Shown: positions 41,833 through 50,189 of the stretch, piece after piece
How positions within the stretch are numbered: the first letter of the stretch is position 1
Layout: each line of letters begins with the position of its first letter
DNA from: Sulfitobacter sp. DFL-14
GTDB taxonomy: Bacteria > Pseudomonadota > Alphaproteobacteria > Rhodobacterales > Rhodobacteraceae
Assembly (NCBI RefSeq): GCF_003335585.1
Contig: NZ_QBFD01000015.1
Location: forward strand, 568,304 to 632,303
Length of the DNA stretch: 64,000 nt
Direction: 5' to 3'
Position numbers and translations under genes: made by a program
The notes under the pieces: generated by a model
The model's database searches: none
The model's input: only the letters and a program-made list of their open reading frames with translations
What the model was told of the DNA's origin: nothing

Positions 41833-42492
41833 ATGAATTCACCCATGATACAGCTACTGGTCTTGGCCGGCATCGCCGTATTTCTCATCCTGCGCCTCAA
41901 GAATGTGCTGGGCACCCGTGAAGGGTTTGAAAAGCCGCCTGTTGCTGACCAGACCTCGCAGCGGCGCAGCGGCCCCGCGCTGGAGGTGATCGAAGGCGGT
42001 CCGGATCTGGATATTGCGGACCACGTTCCCGAAGACAGCGATGCGGGCAAGGCACTGGCACGGATGAAGCGGATTGAACCCTCCTTTGGTGTCAGCGATT
42101 TTCTGAGCGGCGCGCGCGGTGCCTATGAAATGATCGTTATGGGCTACGAGAAGGGCGAACTGGCGCAGATCCAACCCTTCCTGAGTGAAGAAATCTATGA
42201 AAGCTTTGTCGACGGCGTGGCCGCGCGCGAGGATCAGGGCCTGACCATCGAAGCGAATTTCTTCGGTGTCCGTGAGACAGAATTGGTGGACGCAAGGCTT
42301 GACGACGCTACAAATGAAGCGGAACTTAAAATTCGCTTTGTTGCCGAACTTACCTCGGCTGTCCGCGATGCGGGCGGTGATATTATCGAAGGCAGCACGA
42401 AAGAAATTAAGCGCCAGAAAGACACTTGGGTTTTTGCGCGCATCATGGGCTCGGATGATCCGAATTGGATGCTGGTTTCTACAGACGGCTGA
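41833..42492 (+). CDS. Tim44 domain protein
   Basis: 219 aa from ATG 41833, with AAGAGG upstream; an ATG at 41809 would add eight residues. One N-terminal transmembrane helix (IQLLVLAGIAVFLILRL), a charged linker, then a Tim44-like fold (residues about 75-218: FLSGARGAYEMIVMGYEKGE, LSEEIYESFVDGV, DTWVFARIMGSDDPNW). Bacterial members (TimA) resemble the mitochondrial import motor anchor and sit in the inner membrane; their role is not settled. It is linked to mltA by a 28-base overlap. Confidence 0.88.
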   Translation: MNSPMIQLLVLAGIAVFLILRLKNVLGTREGFEKPPVADQTSQRRSGPALEVIEGGPDLDIADHVPEDSDAGKALARMKRIEPSFGVSDFLSGARGAYEMIVMGYEKGELAQIQPFLSEEIYESFVDGVAAREDQGLTIEANFFGVRETELVDARLDDATNEAELKIRFVAELTSAVRDAGGDIIEGSTKEIKRQKDTWVFARIMGSDDPNWMLVSTDG

Positions 42493-43526
42493 ACCATGCG
42501 GTTCTTGCATTGGTATGGACGGGGGTTGCAACAGTGACCCCCGCTTCTGCGAGTGATGTTTCCTATAAGGTGATGGAGTTCGATCAGCTGGTTGGCTGGG
42601 CCGATGATGACCACGCCGCGGCGCTCAGGACCTTTCTGAACACCTGCCGGGATCTGGACGATCTGGATTGGACTGCCGTTTGCAGATTTGCGCAGACCAA
42701 CCCCGAACCACGCCAGTTCTTCGAGCTGTTCTTCAGGCCTGTGCTGATCGACGACGGGCAGGATGCCCTGTTCACCGGGTATTTCGAGCCCGAGCTTGAC
42801 GGTGATCTCTACCGGTCCGAGCGCTTTCGCTATCCGATCTACAAGATGCCGAACGAGGCCCTGGCCCAGAGCCCCTGGCTGACCCGTCGCGAGATTTTGG
42901 ACGGCGATGTGATGGCGGGCCGGGGCCTGGAAATCGCTTGGGTCGATGACCCAGTTGAATTGTTTTTTCTGCAAATCCAGGGTTCCGGCCGCATCAGGCT
43001 GCCGAATGGCAAGTATATCCGGGTCGGCTATCGCGGGGCGAATGGCCACCCTTACAAATCCATCGGGGTGGAACTGGTCCGCCGTGGCGTCTATCAGCCA
43101 CATCAGGTCAGCGCGCAGGTGATCAAGAACTGGGTACGGCGAAATCCGGAAGACGGACGCGAACTGCTGTATCACAACCCGTCCTATGTCTTTTTCCGCG
43201 AGGTCAGCAAAGTCCCGGCGGATCAGGGACCGCTGGGCGCCATGAACAGAAGCGTGACCACCCTGCGCTCCATCGCTGTTGATCCGGCCTACGTCAGACT
43301 TGGTGCGCCGGTCTGGATCGAGAAAGAGGGTGAGAAACCTCTGCACCGCCTGATGATCGCGCAGGATACCGGATCGGCCATCAAGGGCGCGCAGCGGGCG
43401 GATATCTTTTTTGGCACCGGGGATCAGGCCGGTCTGGCGGCTGGAAAACTGCGTGATCCCGGCCGTTTGATGGTGCTGATGCCAATCCAGCGCGCCTATG
43501 CCCTGCTGCCCGAAAGCGCGATATGA
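42465..43526 (+). CDS. mltA: Membrane-bound lytic murein transglycosylase A
   Basis: 353 aa. A signal peptide occupies residues 1-30 (YRRLNH, hydrophobic core, ASA cleavage before SDVSY). No lipobox cysteine is seen, so it may be periplasmic rather than lipid-anchored. Visible: FTGYFEPELDGDL, FFLQIQGSGRIRLPNGKYIRVGYRG (here as FFLQIQGSGRIRLPN and YIRVGYRGANGHPY) and the 3D domain with MIAQDTGSAIKGAQRADIFFG (AQDTGSAIKGAQRADIF), holding the catalytic Asp. It cleaves peptidoglycan glycan strands to 1,6-anhydro products. The start overlaps the Tim44-like gene by 28 bases, and the Smr gene follows with a 4-base overlap. Confidence 0.92.
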   Translation: MDAGFYRRLNHAVLALVWTGVATVTPASASDVSYKVMEFDQLVGWADDDHAAALRTFLNTCRDLDDLDWTAVCRFAQTNPEPRQFFELFFRPVLIDDGQDALFTGYFEPELDGDLYRSERFRYPIYKMPNEALAQSPWLTRREILDGDVMAGRGLEIAWVDDPVELFFLQIQGSGRIRLPNGKYIRVGYRGANGHPYKSIGVELVRRGVYQPHQVSAQVIKNWVRRNPEDGRELLYHNPSYVFFREVSKVPADQGPLGAMNRSVTTLRSIAVDPAYVRLGAPVWIEKEGEKPLHRLMIAQDTGSAIKGAQRADIFFGTGDQAGLAAGKLRDPGRLMVLMPIQRAYALLPESAI

Positions 43527-44116
43527 AACGCAGCTCCCGGAAACCGCGTTTGAACGACGACGACCTGGAATTGTGGCGTCGGGTGACCGAGCGTACCGAA
43601 AAGCTGGACCTGAAATCGCTTTTCACGCCGGAAATCGACGCCCCGCCGCCGTCACCCGCTGCACTGAAAAGGGGCCGGTCCGCGCTTTTGGGAAAGCCCA
43701 TGCCAAAGCCGCGCCGCAAGACGCATGATCTGGTGCCTTCCCTGCCCGATCAGGTCCGGTCGGCCCCGGTGCAGATGGACAACAAATCCTTTGGCAAGCT
43801 GAAACGCGGCAAGCTGCGGCCGGAAGGGCGGATCGACCTGCACGGCATGACACTGGACCGGGCGCATCCGGCGCTCATGCATTTCATCCAGACGTCACAT
43901 CGCAATGGCAAGCGTCTGGTCCTTGTGATCACAGGCAAGGGCAAGCAACGGGACGATGGCGGGCCAATCCCGGTCCGGTACGGCGTGCTGCGCCACCAGG
44001 TCCCGCAATGGCTGTCGGCCCCGCCGCTGTCATCCGTTGTGCTGCAGGTCGCCCAGGCGCATATCAGCCACGGGGGCAGCGGCGCCTATTATGTCTACCT
44101 TCGGCGGCAGCGTTAG
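43523..44116 (+). CDS. Smr domain protein
   Basis: 197 aa. Basic, disordered N-terminal half, then an Smr (small MutS-related) domain from about residue 100: GRIDLHGMTLDRAHPALMHF, LVLVITGKGKQ and the C-terminal QVAQAHISHGGSGAYYVYLRR. Smr domains are nucleases acting on branched DNA or on RNA; the standalone proteobacterial proteins are poorly understood. The TAG stop (44114-44116) shares its last base with the MITE end that follows. Confidence 0.88.
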   Translation: MKRSSRKPRLNDDDLELWRRVTERTEKLDLKSLFTPEIDAPPPSPAALKRGRSALLGKPMPKPRRKTHDLVPSLPDQVRSAPVQMDNKSFGKLKRGKLRPEGRIDLHGMTLDRAHPALMHFIQTSHRNGKRLVLVITGKGKQRDDGGPIPVRYGVLRHQVPQWLSAPPLSSVVLQVAQAHISHGGSGAYYVYLRRQR

Positions 44117-44377
44117 GCTCTGGACCCATTAATCTTATATGCTCAGCGGCGATTTCGCGAAATTTCAAAGGTTTGGGGCGTGCAGCCAATAGTGGTTCTA
44201 TTGGCAAGCGACCCAAGACGTTGAAATGAAGTGAAATCGCCGCCCATCGGGTTTGACGGATTTTCCCGCAGCCTGCGTCACATCTGCTTGGAATAGAACC
44301 ACTATTCCTGCGCAGATGTTCCTGGTCTGCGAAAAAATCTGTCAAACTGAGCACATAAGATTAATGGGTCCAGAGCC
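44116..44377. mobile_element. MITE-like element with 31-bp terminal inverted repeats
   Basis: 262 bp non-coding element between convergent stop codons. The ends at 44116-44146 and 44347-44377 are inverted repeats of 31 bases with one mismatch, starting GGCTCTGGACCCATTAATC. TA lies directly outside both ends, fitting a TA target duplication. Two internal hairpins: 44185-44205 (GCCAATAG, loop TGGTT, CTATTGGC; stem extends to TTGGG/CCCAA) and about 44279-44319 (ACATCTGC outer stem, GGAATAG, loop AACCA, CTATTCC). The two loops are complementary. A further pair GCGGCGATTTC / GAAATCGCCGC flanks the first hairpin. No transposase; mobilisation would be in trans. Confidence 0.75.
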
Positions 44378-45594
44378 TAGCGTCCAAGCGTCGGATAATA
44401 TCTGATGATCCCATAGGTCGCGAGCCCGGCGGCGATCACGTAGTAAACGGAAATCGGCAGCATCTGTTCGGGAAACGTGATCCCAAGATCAATCAGCAGG
44501 CCCGTGACCCCGGGCCCGATTGCCGACCCGAAGACCATCAGCGCGGCGGCCACCGATTTGATCGACCCGATGTAGCGTGTGCCGTAATATTCGGCCCAGA
44601 ATGTCGAGGTGGCGGTGCCCTGCATCCCCTGCCCCAACCCGAATATGACCAAGCCGACCCCGGCCATGAAAATCGTATCGGCATAGGCCAGCACGGCGAA
44701 AGAAGCCGCGAAGGGCAACATGTGGAATGGAACGATGCGGCTGACCCCGAAGCGGTCGATGGCCCAGCCAGAGACAAAGGTGGTCGTAACCGAGGACAGC
44801 GTATAGATCGGCATCAGGGCGACGAAGGCGACCAGTTCCCAACCCTTGACCTCAACCAGATGGACCTGCTGAAAAAACAATGCCGTGCCCCAGGCCGACG
44901 GTCCGACGATCATCGGGATCATCAGAAAGAACAGGCCCGACCGCAGCATTTGCGCCCGTGTCCAATGGATTCCGTTCATGCCGGCAATCTGCGCTTCATC
45001 CGCCATTGACTGTGGCGTGCGTTCCTGGCGCAGCAACAGCATGATGACAGGAATTGTCAGGATAATCAGCGCCGCCGCCAAGATCCACAGGCTGCGCCAC
45101 TGCGCCACGGCGAAGAGCCCGACAAAGACAACCGGCAAGACGGCCTGCCCCACGGCAAAGCCCATCGACGCAAGCGAAAGCGCCTTGCCGCGCGTCGCCT
45201 CGAACCAGCGGACCATCGCCACCGCACCCAGTTGCGACATCATCCCCTGCCCGGTCAAACGCAGGGCAAATATGAGAAAGACCAGCAGAATCCAGGATGT
45301 ATTCACGGCCATCAGGACACAGGCCAGGGCCAATCCCAGCATCACGCACAGTGCAAGTACACGCACCCGAAACCGGTCTGTCAGGACACCGGCCCAGACC
45401 ATGGTAATGGCGGACAGCGTCGTGCCGATGGTATAAATCCCGCCCCACTGCCCATCGCTGAGGCCGAAGTCGGCCTTTATCTCGCCGGCGAACAGCGAGA
45501 TGAAATAGGTCTGGCCGTAGGATGACGTGAAGGTCAGCAGGAAACCTGCCAGCAGGAAGAGCCAGTTAAGACGCAGGAATTGAAGATAGTTCAT
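44377..45594 (-). CDS. Major facilitator superfamily transporter
   Basis: 405 aa with about 12 hydrophobic segments. Visible: the MFS loop 2-3 motif region WAGVLTDRFRVRVLALC, the loop 8-9 repeat WAIDRFGVSRIV, and GQGMMSQLGAVAMVRWF in the fifth helix region. The N-terminal FLRLNWLFLLAGFLLTFTSSYGQTYFISLF resembles the oxalate/formate or monocarboxylate antiporter-like group, but the substrate cannot be named. Its TAG stop is formed at the edge of the MITE-like element. Confidence 0.85.
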   Translation of the reverse strand: MNYLQFLRLNWLFLLAGFLLTFTSSYGQTYFISLFAGEIKADFGLSDGQWGGIYTIGTTLSAITMVWAGVLTDRFRVRVLALCVMLGLALACVLMAVNTSWILLVFLIFALRLTGQGMMSQLGAVAMVRWFEATRGKALSLASMGFAVGQAVLPVVFVGLFAVAQWRSLWILAAALIILTIPVIMLLLRQERTPQSMADEAQIAGMNGIHWTRAQMLRSGLFFLMIPMIVGPSAWGTALFFQQVHLVEVKGWELVAFVALMPIYTLSSVTTTFVSGWAIDRFGVSRIVPFHMLPFAASFAVLAYADTIFMAGVGLVIFGLGQGMQGTATSTFWAEYYGTRYIGSIKSVAAALMVFGSAIGPGVTGLLIDLGITFPEQMLPISVYYVIAAGLATYGIIRYYPTLGR

Positions 45595-45641
45595 GCCCCT
45601 TCATCCACGGGGCATGAGAAAATGAAAAGCCCTAAAACGCC

Positions 45642-46949
45642 TCAGAGCACGTAGCGGCTGAGGTCGGCTGATCGGGTCAACGCTCCCAGGTTCTTCTCGA
45701 CGAAATCGGCGTTCACCTCGATCTCTTCGCCGCCCCGGTCCGGCGCGGTAAAGGACAGTTCCTCGAACACCCGTTCCATCACCGTATAGAGCCGCCGCGC
45801 GCCGATGTTCTCCACCGACTGGTTCACATCCGCGGCGATCTTTGCCAGCGCGGCGATCCCTTCGGCGGTGAAGCTGACCTTGACCTCCTCGGTGCCCATC
45901 AGCGCGGTGTATTGCAGCGTCAGCGCGTTATCGGTTTCGGTCAGGATGCGTACAAAATCCTCTTCGGTCAGGGCGCGCAGTTCGACGCGGATCGGCAGGC
46001 GGCCCTGCAATTCCGGCAGCAGGTCCGATGGTTTGGCGATGTGAAATGCGCCCGAGGCAATGAACAGGATATGGTCGGTTTTCACCGGCCCGTATTTCGT
46101 GCTGACCGTGGTCCCCTCGATCAATGGCAGCAGATCGCGCTGGACGCCTTCGCGGCTGACATCGCCGCCGCGCGCGTCCGAACGGGCGCAGACCTTGTCG
46201 ATCTCGTCCAGAAAGACGATGCCGTTCTGCTCAACCGCTTCAATCGCGTTGCGGGTGACGGCCTCATCGTCCAGCAGCTTGTCGGCCTCTTCGCCGATCA
46301 GGATGTCATAGCTTTGGGAAACGGTCAGACGCTTCTTGGTCCTGCGCCCGCCCATCGCCTTGCCGAACAGGTCGCCAATGTTCATCATCCCGGCACCCCC
46401 GCCCGGCTGGCCGGGGATATCCATCATCTGGAACGGGTTGGTGCTGTCTGTGACCTCAAGGTCGATAATCGTATCGTCCAGCTCTCCGGCTTTCAGTTTC
46501 TTGCGAAACATCTCGCGGGTGCCGTCACGGGCATCGGTCCCTGCGATGGCGTCGATCACGCGATCCTCTGCGGCCTGATGCGCGGCGGTCTTGACGTCTT
46601 CGCGCATGTGTTCGCGGGTCATCGCGATGGAGGAATCCAGCAAGTCACGAATGATCTGTTCCACGTCCCGGCCGACATAGCCAACTTCGGTAAACTTTGT
46701 TGCTTCGACCTTGAGGAAGGGCGCGCGCGCCAGTTTTGCCAGGCGGCGGCTGATTTCCGTCTTGCCGACGCCGGTGGGGCCGATCATCAGGATGTTCTTC
46801 GGATAGACCTCGTCGCGCAGATCATCGGCCAGCTGCTTGCGCCGCCAGCGGTTGCGCAGCGCCACGGCGACGGCACGTTTGGCGTCGTTCTGCCCGATGA
46901 TGAAGCGGTCGAGCTCGGAAACGATCTCGCGGGGAGTAAGGTCGGTCAT
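45642..46949 (-). CDS. hslU: ATP-dependent protease ATPase subunit HslU
   Basis: 435 aa AAA+ unfoldase that feeds substrates to HslV. Visible: [24 protein letters not shown] (as [17 protein letters not shown]), Walker [16 protein letters not shown] (about 57), Walker [27 protein letters not shown] and C-terminal [16 protein letters not shown] ending in SRYVL, the tail that activates HslV. Normally adjacent to hslV; here an antisense gene separates the two. Confidence 0.97.
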   Translation of the reverse strand: MTDLTPREIVSELDRFIIGQNDAKRAVAVALRNRWRRKQLADDLRDEVYPKNILMIGPTGVGKTEISRRLAKLARAPFLKVEATKFTEVGYVGRDVEQIIRDLLDSSIAMTREHMREDVKTAAHQAAEDRVIDAIAGTDARDGTREMFRKKLKAGELDDTIIDLEVTDSTNPFQMMDIPGQPGGGAGMMNIGDLFGKAMGGRRTKKRLTVSQSYDILIGEEADKLLDDEAVTRNAIEAVEQNGIVFLDEIDKVCARSDARGGDVSREGVQRDLLPLIEGTTVSTKYGPVKTDHILFIASGAFHIAKPSDLLPELQGRLPIRVELRALTEEDFVRILTETDNALTLQYTALMGTEEVKVSFTAEGIAALAKIAADVNQSVENIGARRLYTVMERVFEELSFTAPDRGGEEIEVNADFVEKNLGALTRSADLSRYVL

Positions 46950-47016
46950 TTTGGCTCCGTGACTGTGTTACGTTGACATAAGTGTTCGGCCCGGTATTGA
47001 AAACCTCGGAGAGTGG

Positions 47017-48210
47017 ATGATTTTTCCTGCAGTGACGGCAAAGGCGATGGGTATTCCGACAAAACCGGCCCGTCCGGCCACGATTGACCGACGCCACCTG
47101 CTTGTCACCGGTGCGGCGGCGGTGCTGTCCGGCTGCGCCACCAGCCGCCGCATCCCCTATACGGCGGAAAATGCGGCATCGGCGCAGGTGCCGGGGTTTC
47201 CGCGCATCCGCATCACCGCCGATGCCCGCCCCGAGGAGATTGCCGCGTTCTTTCAGCCAATGCCCCGGTCCACCGGTCGGCCCCAGTGGCTGGCCCTGTC
47301 GGGTGGCGGTTCGGGCGGGGCCTTTGGCGCGGCCTATCTGCTGGGATGGGAAACCAACGGAACGCGGCCCCGCTTCGATCTTGTCACCGGCGTCTCTGCG
47401 GGGTCGCTGATCGCGCCTTATGCGTTTCTCGGCACGCAGGGCGACGAAGGGTTGAAGCGAATATTCACCGTCGAGAGCCTGGAAAGCCTGGCCGGTCCGC
47501 GCAACCCGCTGCGCGCCGTCATGGGCCAAAGCATCTATCCGCAGGGCGCGCTGGCGCAGATCGTCGCCACCTATGTGGACATGCCGCTGCTGGACCGGAT
47601 CGCGGCCCGGCACCGGGCTGGCGCACGTTTGCTTATCCAGACGACATCGCTGGACAGCGAAAGGGGCTATATCTGGGACCTCGGCCGCATCGCCGCTTCG
47701 GACAACCCGGACCGGCTGGCGCTTTTCCGGCAGGTTCTGACTGCTTCGGCGAGCATTCCTGCGGTCTTTTCGGCGCAGCGGATCGTTGTCGAATCCGGCG
47801 GCCACCGGTTCGAGGAACTGCACGCCGACGGCGCGGTGACCAGCGAGATCCTGACCGTACCGACCACGGTGCTGCAATCGGGTCTGGATCTGTTGCCGGG
47901 CTGGAAACCGGCGATCTACATCATCTTCAACGAAACACTCGACCCCCGGTTCAAGGTGGCACGGGACCGGGGCGTGGACCTGGGCGCGCGGGCCCTGTCG
48001 ATCCTCAGCCGCAACGCGGCAGTGGGGGATCTGACGGAAACCCTGCAATTCGCGCGGCGGCGGGGCCTGCCGCTGAAGGTCACGAGCATCGACCGCGATC
48101 TGGGGTACAACCCGCGCCGTCCGTTTGGTCCGGGATATATCTCAAGGGCGCGGGCGCTGGGCACCGCGCGGGGCGAAGCGGCGTCATGGGATAGGACGCT
48201 GCACGGCTGA
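47017..48210 (+). CDS. Patatin-like phospholipase, lipoprotein
   Basis: 397 aa. ATG 47017 has GGAG five bases upstream; ATG 47047 is an alternative. The N-terminus has RRHLLVTGAAAVLSGCATS, a twin-Arg/hydrophobic segment ending in a lipobox (LSGC, Cys at about 39), so a lipid-anchored outer-face protein is likely. Patatin catalytic dyad: oxyanion loop LSGGGSGGAFGAAYL (about 94-108), nucleophile elbow GVSAGS (about 130), and catalytic Asp in HADGAVTSE. Predicted lipid acyl hydrolase of unknown substrate. It lies antisense between hslV and hslU, its stop 4 bases from the hslV stop. Confidence 0.85.
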   Translation: MIFPAVTAKAMGIPTKPARPATIDRRHLLVTGAAAVLSGCATSRRIPYTAENAASAQVPGFPRIRITADARPEEIAAFFQPMPRSTGRPQWLALSGGGSGGAFGAAYLLGWETNGTRPRFDLVTGVSAGSLIAPYAFLGTQGDEGLKRIFTVESLESLAGPRNPLRAVMGQSIYPQGALAQIVATYVDMPLLDRIAARHRAGARLLIQTTSLDSERGYIWDLGRIAASDNPDRLALFRQVLTASASIPAVFSAQRIVVESGGHRFEELHADGAVTSEILTVPTTVLQSGLDLLPGWKPAIYIIFNETLDPRFKVARDRGVDLGARALSILSRNAAVGDLTETLQFARRRGLPLKVTSIDRDLGYNPRRPFGPGYISRARALGTARGEAASWDRTLHG

Positions 48211-48214
48211 GGTG

Positions 48215-48772
48215 TCAGCCGCCGATTGTCTCGACGGTAAGTTTGCCGTTGGTATAAACACAGATGTCAGAAGCGATGGCCATGGCATCGCGGGCAATCT
48301 GCTCCGCATCGCGGTCGCTATCGTAAAGGCCGCGCGCCGCGGCGAGCGCATAGTTGCCGCCGGACCCGATGGCAGCAATGCTGTGCTCCGGCTCCAGCAC
48401 GTCACCGGCGCCGGTGATGACCAGCAGATCATTGCCATCGGTGACGATCAGCATCGCCTCCAGCTTTTGCAGATATTTGTCGGTGCGCCAGTCCTTGGCC
48501 AGTTCGACACTGGCGCGCTGAAGCTGACCCGGCGTCGCCTCAAGCTTGGCCTCAAGCCGTTCCAGCAGCGTAAAGGCATCGGCGGTGGATCCTGCAAAGC
48601 CCGCAACCACGTCAAATCCGCCGGGGGACAACCTGCGCACCTTGCGCGCGGTGCCTTTGATCACGGTCTGGCCCAGGCTGACCTGCCCGTCACCGGCCAC
48701 GACAACCTTGCCGTCCTTCTTGACACCAATGATCGTGGTTCCATGCCATCCGGGGAATGAATCTTCTGCCAT
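48215..48772 (-). CDS. hslV: ATP-dependent protease peptidase subunit HslV
   Basis: 185 aa N-terminal-nucleophile peptidase. The mature catalytic residue is Thr12, exposed by cleavage of a short propeptide before [13 protein letters not shown]. Also [37 protein letters not shown] and [14 protein letters not shown]. Twelve copies form the proteolytic chamber capped by HslU. The upstream region has a heat-shock-like promoter (48802-48831). Confidence 0.97.
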   Translation of the reverse strand: MAEDSFPGWHGTTIIGVKKDGKVVVAGDGQVSLGQTVIKGTARKVRRLSPGGFDVVAGFAGSTADAFTLLERLEAKLEATPGQLQRASVELAKDWRTDKYLQKLEAMLIVTDGNDLLVITGAGDVLEPEHSIAAIGSGGNYALAAARGLYDSDRDAEQIARDAMAIASDICVYTNGKLTVETIGG

Positions 48773-48801
48773 TTTTCATGTCCTGCTCATTGCTTGTGAT
48801 C

Positions 48802-48831
48802 TATATGGCCCCCATGAAACGGGCAGACAAG
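48802..48831 (-). promoter_or_regulatory. Candidate sigma-32-type promoter of hslV
   Basis: On the minus strand CTTGTC (48831-48826) and CCATATA (48808-48802) are separated by 17 bases, close to the alphaproteobacterial heat-shock pattern CTTG-N17/18-CYTAT. The -10 ends 30 bases before the hslV ATG. Confidence 0.45.
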
Positions 48832-48878
48832 GGGCGTCATCCCTTGTGACCTGACCACCCCCCGATTAGAAATCCGGG

Positions 48879-49784
48879 ATGGCCGACGAGAAAATCCTGC
48901 GTATCTGTCTTGAGGAACCTCTGCGTCGCAGCGCAGAGGCGGGGGAGCATAATTTTATCAACCTTGTCACGCAGGTGGCCGGAAAAGCCCGGTTCAGGGT
49001 CGAATTTTGTGACATTCCCGATCAGGCGCAGGCCCCGCATGTCTATTCGCTGACCCATATGGCAACACCCCCGAATGATCTGGGTCTGGTTTTCAGGCGG
49101 GTCTATCAATATCCCTTCTGGCAGATAGAGGCGACAGCGGAACGCTGGGACTGGGATGTGGCCCGCGCATCGTTTGACCCCGATGTCGTGGCGCCGGATG
49201 CCGCCCGGTTCTATCGCTTTTGGCAGAAGCGGCTGTTCGGCCAGGCCGCGCAGGACAGCAACCGTTCGGGATATGTCTATGTGCCGCTTCAGGGTCGGCT
49301 GAACAGCAAGCGATCCTTCCAATCCTGTTCTCCGCTGGAGATGATCGAGCATTGCCTGCACCATGACAGCCAGAGACCTGTTGTGGCGACCCTGCATCCG
49401 AAAGAGGATTATTTGGCGGCCGAGCTCAAAAAGCTGGACGCCTTGGCGCGGAAACATCCGCGTTTGACAGTTGAAACCGGGCAGATGGAAAAACATCTGC
49501 GGGATTGCGACTATGTCGTCACCCAGAATTCAAGTGCCGCGTATTTCGGATATTTTTTCCGCAAGCCCGCGCTTCTGTTTGCGAAGATAGATTTTCACCA
49601 CATTGCCGTTCAGGCGCAGTTGGATCGGCTGGATGCCTGTTTCCAGCGCGTTGCCTCCCATGAGCCGGCCTATGACAAATACGTCTGGTGGTTCTGGCAG
49701 GATCAATCCATCAACGCGGGCCTGCCGAATGCGGCAGACAAGATCGAAGCGCGGTTCAGGCGGTTCGGTTGGCCGATGCAATAA
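48879..49784 (+). CDS. Unidentified protein, possibly GT-B-like capsule biosynthesis type
   Basis: 301 aa, soluble, no signal peptide or membrane segment. I do not recognise the family with certainty. The C-terminal half has features seen in KpsS/KpsC-like and related GT-B proteins: RPVVATLHPKEDYLAAELKKL (VATLHPKEDY), a stretch VETGQMEKHLRDCDYVVTQNS and SSAAYFGYFFRKPALLFAKID, where a conserved Asn-Ser before a hydrophobic helix normally lines the nucleotide site. Aromatic-rich ends (YQYPFWQIEA, DKYVWWFWQDQS). ATG 48879. It stands alone on the plus strand and is followed immediately by a strong terminator hairpin. Confidence 0.6.
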   Translation: MADEKILRICLEEPLRRSAEAGEHNFINLVTQVAGKARFRVEFCDIPDQAQAPHVYSLTHMATPPNDLGLVFRRVYQYPFWQIEATAERWDWDVARASFDPDVVAPDAARFYRFWQKRLFGQAAQDSNRSGYVYVPLQGRLNSKRSFQSCSPLEMIEHCLHHDSQRPVVATLHPKEDYLAAELKKLDALARKHPRLTVETGQMEKHLRDCDYVVTQNSSAAYFGYFFRKPALLFAKIDFHHIAVQAQLDRLDACFQRVASHEPAYDKYVWWFWQDQSINAGLPNAADKIEARFRRFGWPMQ

Positions 49785-49808
49785 GGGCGCCCCGCAGGAC
49801 GCCCTTTT
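49784..49808. terminator. Rho-independent terminator
   Basis: AGGGCG (49784-49789), loop of 10, CGCCCT (49800-49805), then TTT. It begins at the stop codon of the plus-strand gene and lies 24 bases beyond the trxA stop; the short A-run upstream would let it act for both convergent transcripts. Confidence 0.75.
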
Positions 49809-49831
49809 CAAAAGTCACTATCGGCAGCGGC

Positions 49832-50152
49832 TCAGATCGATTCCTCGATCCAGCTTTGCAGCGCTGCTTTCGGTTTTGCGCCGGCCATGTTCGATACCAC
49901 TTCACCGTCCTTGAAGATGAACAGGGCGGGGATACCGCGCACGCCCATCTGAGCGGGTGAATTGGGGTTTGAATCAACATCAACCTTCACGATCTTGACC
50001 TTGCCATCCATCTCTGCCGACAGCTCTTCAAGGGCGGGACCGATCTGTTTACATGGGCCACACCATTCGGCCCAGAAATCCACTACGACGGGGATGGGGG
50101 AATTTTTCACTTCGGCGTCGAACGTATCGTCTGTGACTGCGACGGTTGCCAT
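49832..50152 (-). CDS. trxA: Thioredoxin
   Basis: 106 aa from ATG 50152, supported by CAGGAGAG just upstream; a start at 50233 would add 27 unrelated residues. Active site WCGPC at 30-34, preceded by VVDFWAE, then the cis-Pro loop [14 protein letters not shown]. General cytoplasmic dithiol reductant. Last gene of the minus-strand tsaE-amgK-murU-addB-addA-trxA series, 37 bases after addA. Confidence 0.96.
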   Translation of the reverse strand: MATVAVTDDTFDAEVKNSPIPVVVDFWAEWCGPCKQIGPALEELSAEMDGKVKIVKVDVDSNPNSPAQMGVRGIPALFIFKDGEVVSNMAGAKPKAALQSWIEESI

Positions 50153-50189
50153 GCTGCTCTCCTGACAGGAATTCGTTTGAGACATGAAC

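Noticed and set aside
46822-48048. Minus-strand frame of 408 codons that would bridge hslV and hslU
   Set aside because: The plus strand carries full patatin motifs and a lipobox; the minus frame has none.
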